64,000 nucleotides of DNA. Origin: Cohnella algarum (GTDB taxonomy: Bacteria; Bacillota; Bacilli; Paenibacillales; Paenibacillaceae). The DNA is taken from NCBI RefSeq assembly GCF_016937515.1, contig NZ_JAFHKM010000002.1, positions 3,963,001 to 4,027,000 of the forward strand, in the 5' to 3' direction. The notes under the pieces were generated by a model that searched no databases, was not told the DNA's origin, and worked only from the letters and a program-made list of their open reading frames with translations. The translations under genes were made by a program, and so were the position numbers. Shown here piece by piece: positions 36,336 through 44,827 of the stretch (position 1 is the first letter of the stretch; the number at the start of each line of letters is the position of its first letter).

Positions 36336-38099
36336 ATGATCAATCCATTCAAGCGGTACCGCATCGATTATTTGTTTTTCGGCAGCTTCGCGGCGCTGAT
36401 CGTCATTATCCTCGGCTGCACGATCTGGACGACCTACGTTCTGTCGTCCAAGGAAATGGCGAAAGCGACCTCCGCCAACCAGCAGAAGCTGCTCGACCAG
36501 CTGAACGGCGAAATCTCGTCGAGCCTGGCCACGCTGGAGCAAATTTCGCTGTCGACCTCCAGGGACAACACGCTGGTCGACTTTCTGCGCGGGGACGTTT
36601 CCGGGGATACGTTCGCGAGGCTGCAGAAATATAAGGAAGTTCAGCAATCGCTGGCCAATTTGACGTATTCGATCCCGCTCATTCAAGGCATCGACCTGTA
36701 TATGGAAAATCCGTTTCGGTCGGAGTCCAACAGCTACATCCAGTTCCGCGATCTCGAAGGCGCCGCGTCCCAAAGCTGGCACGAGGCGATGCGGCAGAAC
36801 GATTTTTTCTGGGCGGGCAAGCAAACGATCCAGACCTTTCAGGGACGGGCGGAAGTGATCAGCTTCGTAAGGACGATCGTCTACAACGACCGCCGTCTGG
36901 GCTATCTCGTTCTCCACGCCAAAGCGAAAACGCTGGAAGAAATGCTGCTCGGCTCATCCCCGGACGGCAACCGGATGATGCTCGACGCCTCGGGACAGCC
37001 GCTCATCGCCATCGGCAAGGTGCCGGACGAGCCGACCTGGTCTTCCTGGAAAAGCCGGCTGAACGACAGCTCCGGCTTGCTGCGGCTTCACTGGGACCGG
37101 GAAGGGGAGATGCTCGTCGTCTACTCCAAGCTGAGGCAGTCGAACTGGATGATGGTCGAAATTACGCCCTGGTCGTCCGTCACGGAAGGGAGCCTTCGCC
37201 TGGCCCAGACGATCGGCTTGATCGGCGCCGGCGCGATCCTGCTGGCGCTGCTGCTCGCGCTATCGCTCAGCAGGCAGTTCGTTTGGCCGATTTCGAAGCT
37301 GGTGTCCGCCATGAACCGGTATACGGTCACGGGCAAAAAGGAGGAGCTTCCCGAAGATTACCGCAATGAATTCGGGTATTTGTTTTCGGGGTACCGCAAG
37401 CAGACGGAGCGGATCGAGGAGCTGTACGAATCGCTCGAAATCCGCCACGAGCAGCTGCGCAAAGCCGAGATCGAATCGCTTCAGGCGAATATCAATCCGC
37501 ACTTCCTCTACAACACGCTCGATCAGTTGAACTGGATGGCGATCGAAAGCGGGCAGGCGGAGATGAGCCGGATACTCGAATTAATGGGCCGAATGTTCCG
37601 CATCGGCCTCTCCAACGGGGAAAGTTTCATTACGGTAGCGGACGAGCTGGAGCATATCGGCTATTATCTGGAAATCCAGCGGCTTCGGTTGGGCGAGGGG
37701 CTGAGCTACCGAATCGAAGCGGACGAGGGGACGCGCAAGCTCTACATGCCCAAAATGGTGCTCCAGCCGTTCGTGGAAAACGCGGTCGTCCACGGCTTTC
37801 ATGCCAGCGGCGAAGGCACGATCGGGATACGCATCCGGCCGTCCGGGGAGCGCTTGCGGATCGAAATCGAAGATAACGGCATCGGTCTTCGAGGGGATCC
37901 GGACGCGTTGAAGAAGCGAAAAACCGGCGGCTACGGCGTTCGCAACGTCCGGGAGCGGATTCGGACGCATTTCGGCGATTCGTACGGAGCCGAGCTGTCG
38001 AACCGTCCGGAGGGCGGGACGAAAGCGGTCGTCGAGCTGCCTCTTTTGCGGGAGAGGCCGGGGCCGGCGGTCCGGAAACAAGATCGGATTATTTTATAA
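36336..38099 (+). CDS. Sensor histidine kinase, YesM type
   Basis: ATG 36336 (MINPFKRYRIDYLFFGSFAAL) gives 587 residues; the ribosome site is weak. A first helix at about 11-35 (LFFGSFAALIVIILGCTIWTTYVL), a sensor domain of about 240 residues, a second helix (IGLIGAGAILLALLLALSL), HAMP, and the phospho-acceptor motif LQANINPHFLYNTLDQLNW follow. ATPase motifs are ENAVVHGFHASGEG, IEDNGIGLRG and GYGVRNVRERI. Unusually it is separated from its likely response regulator (39631) by the binding-protein gene. Confidence 0.93.
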   Translation: MINPFKRYRIDYLFFGSFAALIVIILGCTIWTTYVLSSKEMAKATSANQQKLLDQLNGEISSSLATLEQISLSTSRDNTLVDFLRGDVSGDTFARLQKYKEVQQSLANLTYSIPLIQGIDLYMENPFRSESNSYIQFRDLEGAASQSWHEAMRQNDFFWAGKQTIQTFQGRAEVISFVRTIVYNDRRLGYLVLHAKAKTLEEMLLGSSPDGNRMMLDASGQPLIAIGKVPDEPTWSSWKSRLNDSSGLLRLHWDREGEMLVVYSKLRQSNWMMVEITPWSSVTEGSLRLAQTIGLIGAGAILLALLLALSLSRQFVWPISKLVSAMNRYTVTGKKEELPEDYRNEFGYLFSGYRKQTERIEELYESLEIRHEQLRKAEIESLQANINPHFLYNTLDQLNWMAIESGQAEMSRILELMGRMFRIGLSNGESFITVADELEHIGYYLEIQRLRLGEGLSYRIEADEGTRKLYMPKMVLQPFVENAVVHGFHASGEGTIGIRIRPSGERLRIEIEDNGIGLRGDPDALKKRKTGGYGVRNVRERIRTHFGDSYGAELSNRPEGGTKAVVELPLLRERPGPAVRKQDRIIL

Positions 38100-38105
38100 A
38101 TTATT

Positions 38106-38149
38106 GTGCATTTCTCTTCTACAATCGGGAGGGTGCAGCGGATACGATA
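38106..38149 (+). promoter_or_regulatory. Promoter of the binding-lipoprotein gene with shared 17-bp element
   Basis: GTGCATTTCTCTTCTAC at 38106-38122, identical to 34308-34324, lies 20 bp before TACGAT and about 64 bp before the start codon region of the lipoprotein gene. The repeat of both element and spacing suggests common activation of permease and binding-protein transcripts. Confidence 0.7.
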
Positions 38150-38185
38150 AAGGAGAAAAGAGAATCGTATTCCTAGGGGAGATGA

Positions 38186-39520
38186 ATGAAAATGGTATTT
38201 TGGAAGCGCTTAGCCGGCGTCTCGACGTCGCTCGTCCTGGCGGCCGCCCTCGCGGCTTGCGGAGCGGGCGGGAACAATAACAACGGCGGCGAAGCCGCGA
38301 GCTCGCCTTCCGGCACGTCTTCGTCCGATAGCGGAAGCTCCGGCGAGCAGGTCAAGCTCCGCATCATGTGGTGGGGCTCCCAGCAGCGGCACGAAGCGAC
38401 GCTCGACGCCCTGGAGCTGTATACGCAGCAGAATCCGAACGTCACGTTCGAGCCGGAATATTCCGGAATGGACGGCTATTTGGACAAGCTGTCCACGCAG
38501 GCCGCCGCGAAAAACGCTCCCGATATTTTTCAAATCGATCCGGGCTGGGTGGCGGACTGGGCTTCCCGCGGCTCGCTCGCGGACCTGACGGACGGCGTCG
38601 ATTTGTCCGAAGTGGACGAGAAGCTGGCGAACGGAGGAAAATTCGACGGCAAGCAATACGCGATACCGCTCGGCTCCACCGCCTACGGGATGATTTACGA
38701 TAAAGCCGCGCTTGAAAAGCTCGGCCTAACGGCTCCGGAGAACGGCTGGACGTGGGACGACTTCTTCGCTCTCGCGAAGGAATCCAAATCGAAGCTCGCT
38801 TCCGGCCAATACTTCACGAAGGACTACGCCGGCGACTATTTCGCGTTCAGCGCGTACCATTACGCCCAAGGCAAAGGCTTGCTCGTGACCGAGGACGGCA
38901 AGTTCAACATCGACGAGGCGACGTTCCTCGACTGGACGAAAAAATTCCAGGAGCTGCGCGAGCTCGGCGTCGTGCCTCCGGCCGACGTGAACGCTTCCGA
39001 CAAGGAGTTCGATCCGACCGGCGATCTGATGGTCAAAGGAACGATCCTGTTCCGTCTCGGCTTCTCCGCCAACTTCGTCTCCTGGGACAGCCTGAAGGCC
39101 GACGCTTACGCGATGGTGACGATGCCCCGCGGCGCGGAAGCGGGCGGATGGCTCAAGCCGTCGCTGTTCTTCGGCGTATCCGAGAACTCTCAGCATGCCG
39201 AAGAAGCGGCGAAGTTCCTCGACTGGTTCACGAACAGCCCGGACGCGGTCAAAATTTTGGGCACGACCCGGGGCAATCCGGTCAACAACAAAGTGTCGGC
39301 GGAGCTGCTCTCGACGTTCAGCGAGGCCGACCAGGTCGGCATCGAGCTGTACAACGCGACGCTTCCGGACGGCCAGCAATGGGTCGCCGGCGCCAGCGGC
39401 TGGACGAACTGGATCGACAAGGACTGGGCGCTCATCCGCGACGAGCTGAGCTTCGGCAAGAAATCGCCGGAAGAGGCGTTCGCATCCTTGAAGAGCACGG
39501 CCCAGGAATACGAAAGCTAA
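38186..39520 (+). CDS. ABC transporter sugar-binding lipoprotein
   Basis: The 444-residue protein starts MKMVFWKRLAGVSTSLVLAA with lipobox cysteine at 25, then an Asn/Gly/Ser-rich tether. The mature domain has MWWGSQQRHEATLDALELYTQQNP, FEPEYSGMDGYLDKLSTQAAAKNAPDIFQIDPGWVADW and the late FGVSENSQHAEEAAKFLDWF, as in family-1 solute-binding proteins. AGGGGAGATGA precedes the ATG. It should serve the permeases at 34388-36204 and is co-regulated with them through the shared promoter element. A long perfect hairpin follows it. Confidence 0.93.
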   Translation: MKMVFWKRLAGVSTSLVLAAALAACGAGGNNNNGGEAASSPSGTSSSDSGSSGEQVKLRIMWWGSQQRHEATLDALELYTQQNPNVTFEPEYSGMDGYLDKLSTQAAAKNAPDIFQIDPGWVADWASRGSLADLTDGVDLSEVDEKLANGGKFDGKQYAIPLGSTAYGMIYDKAALEKLGLTAPENGWTWDDFFALAKESKSKLASGQYFTKDYAGDYFAFSAYHYAQGKGLLVTEDGKFNIDEATFLDWTKKFQELRELGVVPPADVNASDKEFDPTGDLMVKGTILFRLGFSANFVSWDSLKADAYAMVTMPRGAEAGGWLKPSLFFGVSENSQHAEEAAKFLDWFTNSPDAVKILGTTRGNPVNNKVSAELLSTFSEADQVGIELYNATLPDGQQWVAGASGWTNWIDKDWALIRDELSFGKKSPEEAFASLKSTAQEYES

Positions 39521-39533
39521 ACGGATCCGCGGC

Positions 39534-39568
39534 ATGCCCGGAAGACGCGAAACGCGCCTTCCGGGCAT
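39534..39568 (+). other. Perfect stem-loop between binding-protein and regulator genes
   Basis: ATGCCCGGAAG-A-CGCG, loop AAA, CGCG-C-CTTCCGGGCAT. There is no T run, so it is more likely a 3'-end RNA-stabilising stem, which would raise binding-protein mRNA relative to the downstream regulator. Function inferred. Confidence 0.6.
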
Positions 39569-39630
39569 GTTCCGGTAAGAAGGGACCGCGCGAGGGGGAA
39601 GGCGCGTCCGGCAAAAAGGAGAGAACGCGC

Positions 39631-41253
39631 ATGTGGAAAATCGCCATCGTCGACGACGACCGCCAGGTGCTGCAGGGCATGAAACGGGCCATTCCGTGGG
39701 AGGAGCTGAACGCGGAATGGGCGGGCGAGGCGCTGAACGGGCAGGACGGACTGGAGATGATCCGCGCCGTTCGCCCGGATGTCGTCATCACGGATATATA
39801 CATGCCGGTGATGAACGGGCTGGACATGATCGAACATCTCCGGACCGAAGCCTTCGACGGCAAGGTCATCATTTTGAGCGGCTATTCCGATTTCGAGTAT
39901 GCGCGGCAGGCGCTGCGGCTGAACGTCAGCGATTATTTGTCCAAGCCGATCAGCATTCCGACGCTGAAGGAAGTGCTCGCCAAGGCGATCGCGGGCCTTG
40001 CCGAAGAGGAGGAGCGCCGCATCAAGCAGGACGAGCTTGAGCAGCGGTTCAGGCTCTACGCGCCGTTCGTGGAAAAGGAATGGATCAAGTCGGTCATCTC
40101 GGGCACGCTCGCGGACATGTACTTGCGGGACGAGGCGCTGCCTCCCGCCTATTCCTGCTGGCGGCAGGCGGAGCATACGGTGATCGGCTTCGACATCGTG
40201 CGGGATCGCCGGATCGGGGCGGCATCCTTGTCCGATCTGAACCTGTTTCGCTTCGCGGTGCGCAACATCGCCTGCGAAATCGCGGCGGAGCGGTTCGGCG
40301 GGTTCGAATATACGGAGCTGCACGGGACCCACTCCGCGCTCGTGGTCCGCTCGGAAGCGGGTTCGGACCGGAAGCTTGCGGAAAGGCGGTTGGCCGAATT
40401 CGGCGTCAAGCTGATCGAAGCCGCGGGCAGCTATTTGAAGCTGAAGCTCCGCGTCGGCGTCGGGGAGACGAAAAGCGACTGGCGCGGCATTTCCGATTCC
40501 ACGGAGGAGGCGTTCCGCGCGATCGAGTGGCGGAGGCGGCCGCTCGTCGCGGGCTACGAAGTGTACGGGGCGGCGGAAGGTCCGGACGGCGAGAAGGAGA
40601 TTCGCCGGATTCGTCCGGTCAAATTTTATCAGGAGCTCGCGTCCGCGATCAAATCGAGCCGGGAAACGCTCGCGCACGAGATCGTCGACGACTTCGCCGG
40701 GCAACTGGCGGGGCGGGAGGAGACGACGCCGGAATATTTAAAGACGCTCGCAAGCGAAATTTGGGCGATTCTCGCTTACAGCTTGTACGAAGTCGGCATG
40801 GTGCTGGACGAGATGTTTCCGAGCGAAGCCGTGCGGCGGGAATGGGCCGGCTTTGCCCGTCCGGAGCAGCTGACGCGGTGGCTGAAAGAGAAAATTTCCG
40901 CGATTTGCGGCAGCCGCCAGTGGAGGGGCAACGGCAAGCATCGCCAGGCGGTCGATTTTATGATCCAGTACATTCACGACAACTACGCCGAAAATATCAC
41001 CCTCGCGGACCTGGCGGACAAAGTGTTCATCTCGCGCAATTACTTGTCCCACATTTTCAAAAGCATGACGGGCGATTCGTTCAACACGTATTTGACCCGC
41101 GTCCGCATGGAAAAAGCCAAGGAACTGCTGATGGAGCACAAAATGCTCGTTTACGAGGTTGCGGAGAAGGTCGGCTATCAGAACGTTCCCTATTTCAGCA
41201 CGCTGTTCAAAAAGTACAGCGGCATGAATCCGACGGACTTGGCGAAGTCGTAG
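39631..41253 (+). CDS. Response regulator with AraC-type DNA-binding domain, YesN type
   Basis: ATG 39631 (AAAAGGAGAG upstream) gives 540 residues. The receiver has D55 in VVITDIYMPVMNG and the conserved Lys in DYLSKPISI. A helical central region with RRIKQDELEQRFRLY follows, then a GGDEF-like degenerate stretch, and finally the AraC HTH pair (ITLADLADKVFISRNYLSHIF; VYEVAEKVGYQNVPYFSTLFKKYSGMNPTDLAKS). It is the probable partner of the kinase at 36336 and candidate activator of the two promoters carrying the shared 17-bp element. Confidence 0.93.
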   Translation: MWKIAIVDDDRQVLQGMKRAIPWEELNAEWAGEALNGQDGLEMIRAVRPDVVITDIYMPVMNGLDMIEHLRTEAFDGKVIILSGYSDFEYARQALRLNVSDYLSKPISIPTLKEVLAKAIAGLAEEEERRIKQDELEQRFRLYAPFVEKEWIKSVISGTLADMYLRDEALPPAYSCWRQAEHTVIGFDIVRDRRIGAASLSDLNLFRFAVRNIACEIAAERFGGFEYTELHGTHSALVVRSEAGSDRKLAERRLAEFGVKLIEAAGSYLKLKLRVGVGETKSDWRGISDSTEEAFRAIEWRRRPLVAGYEVYGAAEGPDGEKEIRRIRPVKFYQELASAIKSSRETLAHEIVDDFAGQLAGREETTPEYLKTLASEIWAILAYSLYEVGMVLDEMFPSEAVRREWAGFARPEQLTRWLKEKISAICGSRQWRGNGKHRQAVDFMIQYIHDNYAENITLADLADKVFISRNYLSHIFKSMTGDSFNTYLTRVRMEKAKELLMEHKMLVYEVAEKVGYQNVPYFSTLFKKYSGMNPTDLAKS

Positions 41254-41327
41254 GCGCCCGAAGGATCGCGCGTTTCCCGGCTGCGGCGTTCGCCGGCGCT
41301 GCCGCCGCAAGTTTATTTTTTTCCGAG

Positions 41328-41351
41328 GACGCCGCCAGGCGTTTTTTTTTT
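41328..41351 (+). terminator. Terminator after the response regulator gene
   Basis: ACGCC, loop GCCA, GGCGT followed by a run of ten T. The group II intron begins 10 bp beyond the last T. Confidence 0.8.
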
Positions 41352-41361
41352 GTGCTTTGGC

Positions 41362-43277
41362 GTGCCCAGCTAAGCACGCATCTTCTAGCCGGTGAAAGTC
41401 CGGTCACAGGAGGGGCCAAGCCCCTGTGTAGCTAGGATACCTGCGTATGGCGAAAGCTGTGCGTAGAAGCGTATCGACGAAAGTACCTGTCGGAGACAGG
41501 GCGAGCAACATGTCAGGCCGTAACATAAAGTGAATCCTGCCGCGTCGTCAAAAAGGCCTCGCAAGAGGGAAAAGAGGAAGCCGAGCCCCGCGAGCATGGG
41601 CGAAGGCCATGGAAGCTGATAAGAACTTGGAGCGTCAGCGAAGAATCCTCCGGCGTAGAGGGATCGGCATGGGATGAAAGAGGATGCAGTGAACTGGGGA
41701 GACCCTCCCCTGCACGGAGATTTTTTTCGAAACCGTAAAGAGACGCTCTATAAGCCAAAAGGTGAAGTGATCCGTCTGCAGGAAGGGAGTCCGAGGGGCG
41801 AATAGTACCGGGGAACGCAGGACAACACAACCTGCGGGAGGGAAGGCGCCCTGCTTTGTTCAAGCTTCACAAGGAGGTACGAGTGAGTGAATGCCAGAAG
41901 GCTAACGACACCAACAGAAAAAGTTCAACAACTCCAAGAGAAGCTAGGTCATGCGGCCAAGACGAGCAAGAGCAGAAAGTTCCATGCACTGTACGACAAA
42001 GTCCATCGATTGGATGTGCTACAGGAAGCGTGGCGGAGAGTACGGGCAAACAAAGGAGCGGCAGGCATCGACGGTGAAACCTTGGCAGATATAGCGAAGA
42101 TGGGTGAAGACCGATTCGTAGCGGAATGCCGAGAACGGCTCCAGAAGAAGTCCTACCGCCCCCAGCCCGTGCGCCGTCACTACATTCCGAAGAAAGACGG
42201 ACGGAAACGCCCGCTCGGCATTCCAACGGTAAGGGACCGCGTCGTGCAAATGGCAACGAAACTCATAGTGGAACCGATCTTTGAAGCCGATTTTCAGGAA
42301 TGCTCGTTTGGCTTTCGACCGAAGCGAGGCGCAAAACAAGCGCTGGAGCGAATCCGTAAAGCCTGCAACCGCAAAGGCAATTGGGTGGTCGACGTCGACA
42401 ACCAAGGCTACTTCGACAACATTAACCAAGAGAAGCTCATGAAACTGGTAGAAATGCGAATCAGCGACAGACGCATTCTCAAGCTCATTCGGCAATGGCT
42501 CGGAGCAGGAGTGACGGAGGAAGGAACGGTCAGACGTTCCGATCTGGGAACGCCGCAGGGCGGGGTGATCTCGCCGCTACTGGCGAACATCTACCTGAAC
42601 TACTTCGACCGATTGTGGGAAAAGCATGGCAAAGAGGTCGGGGAACTCACGCGGTACGCAGACGACTTTGTCGTCGTGTGCAAGACAAAGAAAGATGCGC
42701 TCCATGGGTACAAACTCATTCAAGCGATATTGGAGCGTCTGGAACTGACCTTGCATCCGGAAAAGACGCGGATTGTGGGGATATGGACGGGAGAAGAAGG
42801 GTTTGACTTCCTCGGCATGCACCACCGGAAGACGAAAGCAGAAACGGGGCAGAACCGCGTGTACTATACGACGCAACAATGGCTCTGTGTTAAAGCAGAG
42901 AAACACATTCGGGAAGTCGTTAAAGAACGACTCGCGCCGCCGAAAATGCGGCACGTTTCGTTCCAAGAACATGTGGACTGGCTCAACCTGAGAATCCAAG
43001 GCTGGAAGAACTACTATTCGACGCCATACAGTTCCAAATGGATGACAAAGTTAGATGGGTACATCCGCACAAGGCTAACGAAGTGGTATGCAAAGAAGCG
43101 CCAGCGTAGTCGCTGGCGCAGTTCTGGAAATGAGGTTAAGTTGCTCTGCCAAATGTATGGACTCAAGACGCTTTTGTAAGTCGCACGCACATGAATGACG
43201 AACATCGGAAAGCCGTATGAGGGAAAACCTCACGTACGGTTTGATGAGGAGGGGCTGAATTTATTTCAGTCCTTCAC
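41362..43277 (+). mobile_element. Group II intron with maturase
   Basis: The element starts GTGCCCAGC at 41362. The preceding exon bases TTTGGC (41356-41361) are complementary to GCCAAA at 41754-41759, as expected for IBS1/EBS1, and GTGC (41352-41355) to GCAC at 41712-41715 for IBS2/EBS2. This fixes the 5' splice site. About 500 nt of structured RNA precede the maturase gene. Domain V is at about 43207-43243 (AAGCCGTATGAGG, GAAAA loop, CCTCACGTACGGTTT), then a domain VI stem. The 3' end is at about 43277-43281. The GC content is visibly lower than that of flanking genes. It lies in an intergenic region and interrupts no gene. Confidence 0.92.
41887..43179 (+). CDS. ltrA: Group II intron-encoded reverse transcriptase/maturase
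   Basis: GTG 41887, eight bases after AGGAGGT, gives 430 residues. Reverse transcriptase blocks are in order: AGIDGETLADI, RRHYIPKKDGRKRPLGIPTVRDRVVQ, CSFGFRPKRGAKQALERI, VVDVDNQGYFDNI, GTPQGGVISPLLANIYLNYFD and the catalytic RYADDFVVV. The maturase X domain follows (LNLRIQGWKNYYSTP...GYIRTRLTKW). No C-terminal HNH endonuclease is present, so mobility would rely on other priming. The gene appears full length with an intact YADD box, so the intron may be active. Confidence 0.95.
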   Translation: MNARRLTTPTEKVQQLQEKLGHAAKTSKSRKFHALYDKVHRLDVLQEAWRRVRANKGAAGIDGETLADIAKMGEDRFVAECRERLQKKSYRPQPVRRHYIPKKDGRKRPLGIPTVRDRVVQMATKLIVEPIFEADFQECSFGFRPKRGAKQALERIRKACNRKGNWVVDVDNQGYFDNINQEKLMKLVEMRISDRRILKLIRQWLGAGVTEEGTVRRSDLGTPQGGVISPLLANIYLNYFDRLWEKHGKEVGELTRYADDFVVVCKTKKDALHGYKLIQAILERLELTLHPEKTRIVGIWTGEEGFDFLGMHHRKTKAETGQNRVYYTTQQWLCVKAEKHIREVVKERLAPPKMRHVSFQEHVDWLNLRIQGWKNYYSTPYSSKWMTKLDGYIRTRLTKWYAKKRQRSRWRSSGNEVKLLCQMYGLKTLL

Positions 43278-43305
43278 TCTAGCGAGCAGCGTTGAAAAAT
43301 TGCAA

Positions 43306-43334
43306 TTGATAGCCGTTCTCAATGAGCCTATAAT
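43306..43334 (+). promoter_or_regulatory. Promoter with overlapping Fur-like box
   Basis: TTGATA (43306-43311), 17 bp, TATAAT (43329-43334) is a near-ideal promoter. TGATAGCCGTTCTCA at 43307-43321 matches the 7-1-7 Fur pattern TGATAAT-N-ATTATCA at about 10 of 14 positions and overlaps the -35. It drives the FhuF-like fragment, which fits iron control. Confidence 0.6.
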
Positions 43335-43364
43335 GAGACTAAAACGCTTGGGAGGGGATCGGAA

Positions 43365-43645
43365 ATGGTTTCGCAGAACCCTATCTTGCTATGGAACCGC
43401 GCGAGGATCCGGACGCCGGCCGCGCGCCGCGCTTATCTGGAGTCGTCCCCCGCGCCGGAGCGACGGCGCGAATGGCGCGACGAGGCGCTGCGCGGCCTGT
43501 ATGCCGGTCACCTCGCCCCGTTGTGGCGCGCCGTTTCGAAGGCCGCCAACGCGCCGCTGCCGATTTTATGGGAAAACACGGCGGTCCGCCTGTTTTCGCT
43601 GTACGAAAAGAGAATGGGTCGTCCCCAAGCCGCCGGAAAAGGTTC
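43365..43645 (+). pseudogene. 5' fragment of a FhuF-like / IucA-IucC C-terminal-domain iron protein
   Basis: ATG 43365 has GGAGGGGATC upstream and opens MVSQNPILLWNRARIRTPAA. LYAGHLAPLWRAVSKAANAPLPILWENTAVRLFSLYEKRMG resembles the start of FhuF-like siderophore-iron reductases. The family normally continues for about 150 more residues to a CCLRY-type cysteine cluster for a [2Fe-2S] centre. Here it ends within about 95 codons, as the sequence becomes antisense to the MDR gene on the other strand. It appears truncated by deletion. Family call is by motif recall. Confidence 0.55.
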
Positions 43646-43658
43646 CGGTCTGACCGGC

Positions 43659-44651
43659 TTAAGGCAGGCGCACGAGCGCGCGGCCCGTCATTTTCGAATC
43701 GAGGATATCGGTCAGCGCCCCGGGCAGCTCATGCAGAGAAATCTCGCGTTCCAGCAGGGCTTCAAGCTTTGCGGGCTTCAAATCTTCGGCCATCCGGTTC
43801 CACAGCTTCCGCCTGCGATCGGCCGGACAAAACACGGAATCGATGCCGAGCAGATTGACGCCGCGCAAAATGAACGGCATCACCGTCGTCGGAACGGCGG
43901 TTCCCCCGGTCAGGCCGCTGACCGCGACGGAGCCGCCGTAGGCGATTTTGCTTAGCGTCGCGGCAAGCGAAGCGCCGCCTACCGGATCGACGGCGGCTTG
44001 CCAAGCCTGCTTGTTCAGCGGCTTGCCGGCGCCGTCCGCGACCGCTTGGCGGGAGACGATCTCGTCGGCGCCGAGCGCCAGCAAGTAGTCGGCCGCGGCG
44101 GGTTTTCCCGTGCTTGCGGCGACGGAATATCCCTTCTTCGCCAGCATGGCGACGGCGACGCTTCCGACGCCCCCGGTTGCCCCCGTGACGAGCACCTTCC
44201 CCTTTTCGGGCGACATTCCGTTTTCCTCCAGCCTTTCGATCGACAGCGCGGCGGTAAAGCCCGCGGTTCCGTAAATCATCGCCTCTTTCGGCGACAGCCC
44301 GTCCGGCAGCGGCACGACCCAGTCCGAAGGCAGGCGCGCATATTCGGCATACCCTCCGTAATGGGAGACGCCGATTCCGTATCCGGTAGCCAGCACCTGC
44401 TGCCCCACGGCAAAGCGGCCGTCGGACGACGCGACGACGGTTCCCGCCAGGTCGATTCCCGGAACGTGCGGATACGTTTTGACGATGTTCCCGTCCGGAC
44501 GGCAGGCGAGTCCGTCTTTATAGTTGACGCTGGAATAAGCGACTTTGACGAGAACGTCTCCCGCCGGCAGGCGATCGAGCTCCAGCCGCTTCACGGCAAC
44601 GGCGAATTCCCCGGCGTTGTCGACGACGAGCGCCTGAAACGATTCGGACAC
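43659..44651 (-). CDS. Quinone-oxidoreductase-type MDR protein (YhdH/YhfP family)
   Basis: GTG 44651 with AGGAGGGT upstream gives 330 residues starting MSESFQALVVDNAGEF. The GroES-like domain has YSSVNYKDGLACRPDGNI and VPGIDLAGTVVAS; the Rossmann domain has VLVTGATGGVGSVAVAMLAKKGYSV, the NADPH-binding loop. VDPVGGASLAATLSKIAYGGSVAVSGLTGG and the ending DILDSKMTGRALVRLP match the YhdH/YhfP group of zinc-free acrylyl-CoA or quinone reductases. The physiological substrate is not known. It is divergent from the MerR gene whose promoter shares the intergenic region. Confidence 0.9.
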   Translation of the reverse strand: MSESFQALVVDNAGEFAVAVKRLELDRLPAGDVLVKVAYSSVNYKDGLACRPDGNIVKTYPHVPGIDLAGTVVASSDGRFAVGQQVLATGYGIGVSHYGGYAEYARLPSDWVVPLPDGLSPKEAMIYGTAGFTAALSIERLEENGMSPEKGKVLVTGATGGVGSVAVAMLAKKGYSVAASTGKPAAADYLLALGADEIVSRQAVADGAGKPLNKQAWQAAVDPVGGASLAATLSKIAYGGSVAVSGLTGGTAVPTTVMPFILRGVNLLGIDSVFCPADRRRKLWNRMAEDLKPAKLEALLEREISLHELPGALTDILDSKMTGRALVRLP

Positions 44652-44772
44652 GGGCGTACCCTCCTGTTCGACAAAAAGTTTGTTGACCTCTTTATACGCC
44701 AGATCGTCCGCCGGGTCAACTTCGCTTGGCTGAAGCCGGCTCTTGGGCGGCAAGCGGCATTATTTTCGATCG

Positions 44773-44803
44773 TTGACTCTCCTCTTGGGGGAGGCTTTAT
44801 GCT
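44773..44803 (+). promoter_or_regulatory. MerR-type promoter with 19-bp spacer
   Basis: TTGACT (44773-44778) and TATGCT (44798-44803) are separated by 19 bp containing the dyad CTCC-TCTTGGG-GGAG. The long spacer with a central dyad is the hallmark of promoters untwisted by MerR-family activators, here probably autoregulation of the TipA-type gene 25 bp downstream and possibly of the divergent MDR gene. Confidence 0.75.
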
Positions 44804-44827
44804 AAATCAAGAAAGGAGGAAAATCGC

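Noticed and set aside
41887..43179. Retron or diversity-generating reverse transcriptase
   Set aside because: The maturase X domain, flanking domain V and matched exon-binding sequences identify a group II intron.
41362..43277. Class C group II intron on the grounds of its position after a terminator
   Set aside because: The terminator neighbourhood fits, but the RNA 5' region and maturase blocks do not clearly match that class. Class left open.
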